From: a virus
DNA length: 58,575 nucleotides
Reading direction: 5' to 3' (one strand)
IMG/VR virus record: IMGVR_UViG_3300031669_000031
Coordinates: 1 to 58,575 of that record
The position numbers and the translations under genes are program-made. Below the pieces are notes generated by a model. It was not told the origin of the DNA and searched no databases. It saw only the letters and a program-made list of their open reading frames with translations. This document shows positions 39,908-45,558 of the stretch, one piece after another (within the stretch, counting starts at the first letter, position 1; every line of letters starts with the position of its first letter).

Positions 39908-40687
39908 ATGCCACAAGATCCAGATAACGCTAATTTTGTATTGTATAATAACCTTATAGAGCAGGGATTATACACTAAATCCTATGATGAATTTCAGCAG
40001 CAGTTTTCAGGCAAAGAAAGAATTATGAAATTATTCTCTGCCATGAAAGCAGATGGTCATTACACGAAGTCAGCTAATGAATTTGAGAAGCGATTTTTTA
40101 GTCCATTGCCCGGAACAAAGAAAAATCCTATTGATCCTGCCGAGCCAAAGAAGGTAAAGATACAGGATGAAAGACAGGAAGAAAAGGCAACAGGAGTTCC
40201 TCTTTCTGATAAGTTCCGGTTCCATGCAGAAGTTGATACGCAGCACATACAACAAGTAGTTGCAACAGCAAGGAAGCATGGTGTAAATCCATATACTGCA
40301 CTGGCATTGAATCTCGCAGAAACAAGGTTTGACCCTGAATGGAAAAGTAATCCTTTCCATATGAGTAATTACGACCAGTATGGGGATATCATTGATGAGT
40401 CAATACAATTCTTTGCAGAGAAACAGAAGTATGCGCAAAAGATCGGCAAGAAAGATGAGGCAGACATTATCCAGGCATGGAATGGCTATGGCACTATTAA
40501 GGATAGAGGATATTTGTATGGGATAGATACCGATACAACCCCTATTAACATGAATGAAGATCCCATCTATGGTAAAAGAATAATTGATTTAAGAGAAAAT
40601 GTAATCAAAAAGAATCCTGAGGTTACAAGTATAGTAGATCAGGTTATGGCCTCTAACCCTGAATTAGACCGGCAGTTCTATAAGTAA
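39908..40687 (+). CDS. Virion-associated lytic transglycosylase-like protein
   Basis: A 259-residue protein. Two N-terminal repeats share the pattern YTKSxxEFxxxF (around residues 22-33 and 52-63). The C-terminal half reads ALALNLAETRFDPEWKS, with E138 in the catalytic position of SLT-type enzymes, and later IIQAWNGYG, a common end motif of that fold. It probably cuts peptidoglycan during DNA entry. It is the last gene of the rightward virion block. Confidence 0.65.
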   Translation: MPQDPDNANFVLYNNLIEQGLYTKSYDEFQQQFSGKERIMKLFSAMKADGHYTKSANEFEKRFFSPLPGTKKNPIDPAEPKKVKIQDERQEEKATGVPLSDKFRFHAEVDTQHIQQVVATARKHGVNPYTALALNLAETRFDPEWKSNPFHMSNYDQYGDIIDESIQFFAEKQKYAQKIGKKDEADIIQAWNGYGTIKDRGYLYGIDTDTTPINMNEDPIYGKRIIDLRENVIKKNPEVTSIVDQVMASNPELDRQFYK

Positions 40688-40705
40688 AAGAAATCTGAAA
40701 ATAAA

Positions 40706-40737
40706 TTTGTTTTTGTCATAATAGTATTTTACCTTTG
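40706..40737 (+). promoter_or_regulatory. Strong Bacteroidetes-type promoter
   Basis: TTTG (40706-40709), 20 bases, then TACCTTTG (40730-40737), an exact match to the Bacteroidetes consensus. The predicted start is near 40744. It could drive a 68-base transcript ending at the terminator 40784-40811, and by read-through the tRNA, structured RNA and HNH gene. Confidence 0.6.
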
Positions 40738-40783
40738 GTATGCACTTTTTTCATGGTACATAGGTTTAGTTATTAGTTAATGG

Positions 40784-40811
40784 AAGGCAGCTCAGAAATG
40801 GGCTGCTTTTT
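40784..40811 (+). terminator. Rho-independent terminator
   Basis: AAGGCAGC (40784-40791) pairs with GCTGCTTT (40802-40809) around a 10-base loop, followed by further Ts. It ends the virion operon and could also end a short RNA starting near 40744. Confidence 0.7.
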
Positions 40812-40833
40812 AAAAGTTCTTTAAAAATCTTAT

Positions 40834-40906
40834 TGCATCGTAGAGCAGAGGCCAGCTCGTTAGGCTCATAACCTAAAGGTCACAGGTTCGAATCCTGTCG
40901 ATGCTA
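40834..40906 (+). tRNA. tRNA-Met (CAT anticodon)
   Basis: All four arms are present: acceptor GCATCG/CGATGC (40835-40840 with 40899-40904), D stem GAGC/GCTC, anticodon stem TTAGG/CCTAA around CTCATAA with anticodon CAT (40867-40869), a 5-base variable loop, and T arm ACAGG/CCTGT around TTCGAAT. The 3' end continues ACAA, so CCA is not encoded. The first acceptor pair is T-T, a mismatch. The anticodon stem lacks the three G-C pairs of initiator tRNA, so it is elongator Met or a lysidine-modified Ile tRNA. Confidence 0.92.
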
Positions 40907-40923
40907 CAAACAACCCGAGAGAA

Positions 40924-41095
40924 AGGACTCTGAAAGTATCAAGTAATTATCCCAATTACAAGATATTTTCCGGTGGGATGAATGCAAAAACGGAATAGGA
41001 GTCCTGAAGAAATCAATACTGTGCTGGCAGTAACAATTAATATAAACCTATTAGGGAGTAAGGGCCAGCACCCCGAAACCTAATAGGTATTTTTT
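40924..41095 (+). ncRNA. Large structured RNA: kissing-loop junction plus pseudoknotted terminator
   Basis: Domain 1 is closed by AGGACTC/GAGTCCT (40924-40930 with 40999-41005) and holds GTAATT/AATTAC (40943-40948 with 40954-40959) and TTCCG/CGGAA (40968-40972 with 40991-40995). Loop ATCCC (40949-40953) is complementary to GGGAT (40975-40979) in the other loop. Domain 2: GTGCTGGC (41021-41028) pairs with GCCAGCAC (41064-41071), and ACCTATTAGG (41046-41055) with CCTAATAGGT (41079-41088); the stems interlock as a pseudoknot. Six Ts (41090-41095) then run into the HNH start codon. This looks like an attenuator or riboswitch-like leader, or a stand-alone RNA. No known family is recognised. Confidence 0.7.
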
Positions 41096-41605
41096 ATGAA
41101 AGAGATTAAACTAAGCCAACGAGGAAAAAACAAAGATAAATTTGTTGCATTGGTAGATGATGAAGATTTTGAATACCTTAATCAATGGAACTGGTGTGCA
41201 GCAAAGAATGGGAATACTTATTATGTTCAAAGAAGCATAAGAACTAAAGATAAGATAATAACAGTAAAAATGCATCGTGTGATTATGAACACTCCTAATG
41301 GAATAAAAACAGATCACAGAGATCGGAATGGGTTGCATTGTGAGAGGCATAATTTGAGGAACTGTACTAATGCTCAAAATGGAGCAAACAGACAATCATG
41401 GGGGAGATCGAAATATCTTGGCGTAACTTATCAGAATGGAAAAATTAAAGCCCAAATTCAAACGAATGGAAAGACAACTCATTTAGGATATTATAAAACT
41501 GAAGAATTGGCAGCAAAAGCTTATGACACAAAAGCGCAGGAGTTATTCGGAGAATTCGCTAATTTGAATTTTAAGGAGCCTTTTTTAAATAAGGCAGCAG
41601 TGTGA
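41096..41605 (+). CDS. HNH homing endonuclease with AP2 DNA-binding domain
   Basis: A 169-residue enzyme related along its whole length to the protein at 10318-10800. HNH core: KMHRVIMNTP, then TDHRDRNGLHCERHNLRNCT (around residues 60-93). AP2 domain: SKYLGVTYQNGK to GEFANLNFKEP. Its ATG directly follows the T-run of a pseudoknotted terminator, so its expression is probably controlled at that RNA. The last 35 bases overlap, tail to tail, the leftward gene at 41571. Confidence 0.9.
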   Translation: MKEIKLSQRGKNKDKFVALVDDEDFEYLNQWNWCAAKNGNTYYVQRSIRTKDKIITVKMHRVIMNTPNGIKTDHRDRNGLHCERHNLRNCTNAQNGANRQSWGRSKYLGVTYQNGKIKAQIQTNGKTTHLGYYKTEELAAKAYDTKAQELFGEFANLNFKEPFLNKAAV

Positions 41606-41996
41606 GTAACTGTCCATGGTGCTCAAGCGGGCCAATGAATCTGTCTATTGAGAAGAAATCAGGGAATGTAATTCCTAACATTGAGTAGTTATTTCCCATT
41701 TGCCCATAGTAGGCCAAATCAATTCTCCAAATTATAAATAGGCACTCGTAGAATCGTGGAAGATACACAGCCTCATTGGGCTTATTATCGAAAATGTCAT
41801 GACACTCATGGTGGCTTAACATTGTGTTTAACTTCAATGTCTGTAACTCTCTACTGGCTGAACGTCTGATCAGGTGAGCAAGTTCTCCGTAACCATCCTT
41901 TACTCTGTGCCCACAGAATCCGCAAAGAGGATAATTTTGCTGATACCAGTTTTTAATGACTGATAGTTCGTAATCTATTTGAGATTGATAACCCAT
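41571..41996 (-). CDS. HNH/NinG-like recombination nuclease
   Basis: A 141-residue protein with CGFCGHRVKDGYGELAHLIR followed by SHHECHDIFDN, an H...H...H/N arrangement with a zinc-binding CxxC as in HNH-type phage recombination proteins of the NinG/Rap kind. The context, downstream of NinB-like and VRR-NUC genes, supports a role in recombination or resolution of branched DNA. It is the last gene of the leftward terminase/recombination operon. Confidence 0.5.
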   Translation of the reverse strand: MGYQSQIDYELSVIKNWYQQNYPLCGFCGHRVKDGYGELAHLIRRSASRELQTLKLNTMLSHHECHDIFDNKPNEAVYLPRFYECLFIIWRIDLAYYGQMGNNYSMLGITFPDFFSIDRFIGPLEHHGQLLTLLPYLKKAP

Positions 41997-42163
41997 TCCA
42001 AGGCCTTTATTTGTCCCAGGAGAATATTTGTCTGCTCCTGATTTTTTGCCCCTTCACCAGATTGCATGTCTATCTGATGCATGGCGCTGTACTGCTCTTG
42101 AAGTTTCTTAACTTCAATTATACATAGATTCTTCTTTAATACAATTTCAGCAAGTCCTTTCAT
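41975..42163 (-). CDS. Small helical protein (62 aa)
   Basis: A 62-residue, helical and probably coiled-coil protein (VLKKNLCIIEVKKLQEQYSA). It overlaps the next gene by 22 bases. No family is recognised. Confidence 0.5.
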   Translation of the reverse strand: MKGLAEIVLKKNLCIIEVKKLQEQYSAMHQIDMQSGEGAKNQEQTNILLGQIKALEWVINLK

Positions 42164-42192
42164 TTCTTTACGTTTTATAATTCACAAAATAG

Positions 42193-42357
42193 CTACCAAA
42201 ACAAACCTCTGTATAGATATTTAATTGAAAAGAATATACTTATTGCTTTCCAAAAACTTCGGCACTGCCTACCAATTATTAATGACGAGATGCCTCCGTT
42301 ACCTTTATGTAGTGCGGTATGCCATTCGTTTTTTACTTTTTCGATTTTTGCTTTCAT
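42193..42357 (-). CDS. Small protein (54 aa)
   Basis: A 54-codon frame whose ATG overlaps the stop of the VRR-NUC gene as ATGA, the linkage used throughout this phage. The product has a basic N-terminus (MKAKIEKVKNEWHTALHKGN) and an aromatic, hydrophobic C-terminus that may touch the membrane. The function is unknown. Confidence 0.5.
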   Translation of the reverse strand: MKAKIEKVKNEWHTALHKGNGGISSLIIGRQCRSFWKAISIFFSIKYLYRGLFW

Positions 42358-42743
42358 CCTTTCAGGTATTTATCAATTATTTCTTTACACTCATCAAAAC
42401 CGACTCCGAATACAGCTAAGTAGCCTCTTCTCCAAAGAGCATCAAGGAAGACGTCTTGTTCATTAATATGGGCATCCGTAATTTTACCATCCTTGTTGTA
42501 TATTTTTGTTCCTTCTGCCTTAATCTCAATGAATAGTCCCTTAAAACCACCACCTAAGTAACCAGTCTGCTCAATAATGAACAGGTCAGGATAGCCCTTC
42601 CCTCCCTGTATAGATTTGAGTATGCCTGACTGAGTTTTAGTCAGATGTAGTCCTGTCGGGTCAAAATGATATAAGACCTTTGGGTATTGCAACTTTAAAT
42701 ACAAAGCAATGTCTCTGTAGATTTGCGTTTCTCTATATTCCAT
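42354..42743 (-). CDS. VRR-NUC nuclease
   Basis: A 129-residue protein of the phage VRR-NUC family (PD-(D/E)xK superfamily). The catalytic signature is visible: GYPDLFI with D53, then GLFIEIKAEG with E73 and K75, and a late VFLDALWRRGYLAVFGVGFDE split around residue 105. Such enzymes cut branched DNA such as Holliday junctions. Its start overlaps the NinB-like stop as TAATG. Confidence 0.8.
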   Translation of the reverse strand: MEYRETQIYRDIALYLKLQYPKVLYHFDPTGLHLTKTQSGILKSIQGGKGYPDLFIIEQTGYLGGGFKGLFIEIKAEGTKIYNKDGKITDAHINEQDVFLDALWRRGYLAVFGVGFDECKEIIDKYLKG

Positions 42744-43174
42744 TATATCTTTTTAGTTTGGTGTCTGAATTTAAGTTCATTGGTAAATGCCTCATTAGGT
42801 AAGGGAATGCAAATGTGTAATTCAATTTCGGCCCATGCCCGGACCTTCATGATATAATCCCAAAACTCATACATGTCAAGTCTGGTAGTTGAAGAAGTCC
42901 CAATGTAATATTGCATTTTCATTGTTTTTGGATTGTAGCGAAATTCGGGTTTAAAATTAAACATACGCTTAAAGGATTCATGTACTTCGTCAGCTGTCAT
43001 TCCAGTTTCTAAAGCTACGGCCTGATATACCACACCCCACATGTAGTCATTAGCCTCTACACTACGCAACGGGAAAACCTCTTGCAAATAAATTTTAAGA
43101 GGTAAACTCCGATGTTTGAGTAATTCATAAAGTTCATCCAGTTTTTTCTTGCTCCTGATGACAAAGTAGTCCAT
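42743..43174 (-). CDS. NinB-like recombination protein
   Basis: A 143-residue protein. The pattern NDYMWGVVYQAVALETGMTA, then DEVHESFKRMF, STTRLDMYEFWDYIMKVRAW and ELHICIPLPNEA matches NinB (Orf of lambda), which binds single-stranded DNA and recombination mediators. Adjacent VRR-NUC and HNH/NinG-like genes reproduce the nin-region logic. It overlaps the end of the GIY-YIG frame by 32 bases or more. Confidence 0.7.
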   Translation of the reverse strand: MDYFVIRSKKKLDELYELLKHRSLPLKIYLQEVFPLRSVEANDYMWGVVYQAVALETGMTADEVHESFKRMFNFKPEFRYNPKTMKMQYYIGTSSTTRLDMYEFWDYIMKVRAWAEIELHICIPLPNEAFTNELKFRHQTKKI

Positions 43175-43736
43175 TATGCTGTTTTAATTTTCTAATTACC
43201 CATTTATCTCTTAATTTGCGTTTTGTGTCCTCAGAAGCACGACTACCTTTTGTCCAAGTATTTACCCCCTTCATTCTTTCACTCTTTTTCTTAACCGATT
43301 CTTCTGATTGCTTCCAATGCTTGCCAAGAGTTTTGGTATTTCCTATTTGGGACTGCCTTATATTTTCTCTTGTTTCTTCGGAACGTTTTCCGGATGCATT
43401 CTTGTTACCAATTAATTTCTTGCAGCTTTCTTCTGGCCATTTTACACCCAAAGTATTTCCTGCAATCTTACAGATATTAAACCAAGGTTTAAGTATCTTA
43501 AAATAATATTGTTCTTTGATCGTAAGAAACATTGGGAGACATGGTTCAATGGTAACAAAAATTAAATCAGATTCCCTGTATTTATTGAAATGGTTTTGAA
43601 GTCTTGTAGAATGGTGTCTATTTTTCCTTAGATCGCATAAATGATGATCCCATCTTCTTTTAATGTTTGCGGCACTCCCGATATAACACCTCTCCGGCTT
43701 GCTTACCGACTGTATTTTATAGATGCCTTAACTCAT
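43134..43736 (-). pseudogene. GIY-YIG homing endonuclease with an in-frame stop at codon 3
   Basis: From the ATG at 43736, which overlaps the stop of the upstream gene as ATGA, the frame reads M-S-stop and then continues open as GIYKIQSVSKPERCYIGSAA, with the basic helix, NKYRESD and NUMOD3 repeats (WPEESCKKLIGNKNA, RSEETRENIRQSQIGN). The two intact paralogues read MKxxGIYKIQS here, so a nonsense change or small deletion hit the start region. The next ATG (43532) lies past the catalytic motifs, so a functional enzyme would need a non-AUG start. Otherwise it is recently broken. Confidence 0.7.
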
Positions 43737-44020
43737 TTTCGTACCTTATACTCATACTGTTTCTTATACTGCTCAGTAGTGGTGATATTAATTTTCTCAC
43801 CTGATTGCAGAGCTTCCCATGCCTCCTTGGTCATAATCAGGGAAGCTGTATGATCATTGCCAATACCTATAAGAACTTCAATCGATTCTACTAAATATTC
43901 TTTCTTATAACCAGGATTCATGACGATAATGTGAGCCTTTGGGGTGATTTTAATTTCCTTACCAAGTCTCGAAGGGTAAAAGACAGGTTGATTCGTAATG
44001 CTCTTAACAAATGTTTCCAT
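43733..44020 (-). CDS. Unknown protein (95 aa)
   Basis: A 95-residue, mainly beta-stranded protein with a C-terminal basic helix (YKKQYEYKVRK). No family is recognised. It is the first gene behind the good promoter at 44046-44077, heading the NinB/VRR-NUC group. Confidence 0.55.
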   Translation of the reverse strand: METFVKSITNQPVFYPSRLGKEIKITPKAHIIVMNPGYKKEYLVESIEVLIGIGNDHTASLIMTKEAWEALQSGEKINITTTEQYKKQYEYKVRK

Positions 44021-44045
44021 AATAGTAAATATATTAATTAATATA

Positions 44046-44077
44046 CAAAAATACTAATTAAGTGATAAATAAACAAA
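44046..44077 (-). promoter_or_regulatory. Bacteroidetes-type promoter for the recombination genes
   Basis: On the minus strand TTTG (44077-44074), 20 bases, then TATTTTTG (44053-44046), an exact TAnnTTTG match. The start is expected near 44039, 19 bases before the ATG at 44020. Confidence 0.6.
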
Positions 44078-44101
44078 TCAATTTAAGAAATTGTAATCTG
44101 T

Positions 44102-44527
44102 TCATGACGATATTGCTATATTACCAAACCACTGAGGAGATCCAGCAGGATATGCATTGACTTTAATGCATTCATCCGGTTTAAGCAGAGGATGCTTTAC
44201 TACTCTCATCCCTCTGAAGTGTCCAATTGTGGAAAGCATGTAATCTGGCATATCTATTTTTCCCGATTGTAAGGATTGAAAGCACATATCCTGAAACTGT
44301 TTATATTTATTCTCTCCCATATATAGAGCAGGAGAAGAACTATGGAAAAACATTCCAGTATTATTCCATTCGTTTAAAAAATCCTTTGGTGTTATCCCTT
44401 CAGGGACAAATAAAAGGCCTCTTGGAGGATTGACTGTTTTTTTAGTCGTTTCAGCTAATACTTTCGGTGCCACGACTGCCGCAACACTACCGAAGCCAAG
44501 CAGTCTAAGAAATCTTTTTCTGTTCAT
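44102..44527 (-). CDS. Tat-like signal protein of unknown function
   Basis: A 141-residue protein. The N-terminus (MNRKRFLRLLGFGSVAAVVA, then PKVLA) resembles a twin-arginine signal, although the pair is R-K-R. Residues 38-58 (LLFVPEGITPKDFLNEW) recall a stretch of the portal (LLVPEDVI and SPKDFADEW, residues about 410-432). No family is recognised. Export of such a protein from a phage operon between terminase and recombination genes is unexpected. Confidence 0.45.
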   Translation of the reverse strand: MNRKRFLRLLGFGSVAAVVAPKVLAETTKKTVNPPRGLLFVPEGITPKDFLNEWNNTGMFFHSSSPALYMGENKYKQFQDMCFQSLQSGKIDMPDYMLSTIGHFRGMRVVKHPLLKPDECIKVNAYPAGSPQWFGNIAISS

Positions 44528-44711
44528 TGGTTTTCATTTTATGGTATTCTTCAATAATGTCATAATCCTCATCAGTAAGATTCTGAAGCATTTTCCAAAT
44601 TAATCCTTTTGATAAGTTTTTTAGATCAACCGGGACTCCGATCTGCATTAAGCCTCTTGTCATATTCTGACTACTAAGCCATTCCATTGATACATTACCT
44701 GTTAGATTCAT
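44505..44711 (-). CDS. Unknown protein (68 aa)
   Basis: A 68-residue acidic helical protein (DEDYDIIEEYHKMKTNEQ at the C-terminus), overlapping its neighbours by 17 and 23 bases. No family is recognised. Confidence 0.45.
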   Translation of the reverse strand: MNLTGNVSMEWLSSQNMTRGLMQIGVPVDLKNLSKGLIWKMLQNLTDEDYDIIEEYHKMKTNEQKKIS

Positions 44712-45066
44712 TATTAATAGATTTTATTGTTTCGACATAAGATTTGCGTATAACATTGTTCTTAGTGATAACAGCGAAACACTGTCTAAGCATCTGATTG
44801 TAATCCTGATACATAGGGAAGTACCTAACCTTTTTTGCTCTGAGGTTTTTAAGATCAATAGAGTTCACTTCATCAAAGCCGCCACCTACATTTTTGAGGA
44901 TATAGTAGGTCCTGCCATCATTGGCATTTTTCATTTTTGCCCTCTTGATGGCTCGCTCAATAGCTTTCCGATCACGCTTTACATTCCAGACGGATTGACG
45001 GTAGGCTCTCCATTCTATCCAATCGATCCTGATCTTGGTTTTTAAATCTGTTAAGATGTTTGACAT
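44695..45066 (-). CDS. Unknown basic protein (123 aa)
   Basis: A 123-residue basic protein with helical N-terminal part (AYRQSVWNVKRDRKAIERAI) and a beta-rich middle (RTYYILKNVGGGFDEVN). It overlaps the methylase gene by 16 bases. No family is recognised; a nucleic-acid-binding role is possible from its charge. Confidence 0.5.
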   Translation of the reverse strand: MSNILTDLKTKIRIDWIEWRAYRQSVWNVKRDRKAIERAIKRAKMKNANDGRTYYILKNVGGGFDEVNSIDLKNLRAKKVRYFPMYQDYNQMLRQCFAVITKNNVIRKSYVETIKSINNESNR

Positions 45067-45557
45067 AATTTTATGTATTTTCCGTTAATTATAGATTTAG
45101 ATAACCGTTTGTCTGCCTCTTTCCCATAGGCTATCAATACTGAAGGAGCTCCTCCATTCCATTTGGCCTTCTTGCCTGATACGCTGAAAAAGCTTAACCT
45201 TCCTTTGATAAACAAAACAGAATAAGCATTAGGCCAGACATATTGGAAAAACATCTTAGTCTCTGTGCGAGCAAAGATAAGTGCAATTCCATTATTATGT
45301 ATTGCTAATCTATTGAGCCAAAATACTGTTTCGTTCCCATAAGGAGGATTACACCAGACAAACCCTTCCCAAGGCTGTAACAATCCATTATCTTCAGTAG
45401 TAAAGTGTTTTTTTGCTGTTGCCCAAGGGCGAATAATTGGAGCACAAGGATCAAGATCAAAAGGGCCTAAGTCCAGAATAATATCCGGAGGAGTAAGCCA
45501 TTCATCGCTTATCATTTTTGTTGACTGATGAGATCCCATTCCATTCATAACTATCAT
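45051..45557 (-). CDS. Phage DNA N6-adenine methyltransferase (Dam-like)
   Basis: A 168-residue protein with the phage Dam pattern: DEWLTPPDIILDLGPFDLDP, the catalytic NPPY (residues 70-73, in FVWCNPPYGN), and AKKHFTTEDNGLLQPWEGF between them. It transfers a methyl group from S-adenosylmethionine to adenine, probably to protect phage DNA from restriction. I use the ATG at 45557, one base after the terminase stop codon; a TTG at 45566 is the alternative. Confidence 0.85.
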   Translation of the reverse strand: MIVMNGMGSHQSTKMISDEWLTPPDIILDLGPFDLDPCAPIIRPWATAKKHFTTEDNGLLQPWEGFVWCNPPYGNETVFWLNRLAIHNNGIALIFARTETKMFFQYVWPNAYSVLFIKGRLSFFSVSGKKAKWNGGAPSVLIAYGKEADKRLSKSIINGKYIKLCQTS

Positions 45558-45558
45558 T

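Noticed and set aside
40907-41095. Group I intron or hammerhead ribozyme upstream of the HNH gene
   Set aside because: The order of stems lacks P4-P6 and P8 of group I introns, and no split gene is present. CTGAAGA at 41004-41010 resembles a hammerhead core, but the required flanking helices and the cleavage triplet are missing.
41021-41605. HEARO/omegaRNA with an IscB nuclease
   Set aside because: The adjacent protein is a 169-residue HNH-AP2 enzyme without RuvC motifs or a bridge helix, so it is not IscB.
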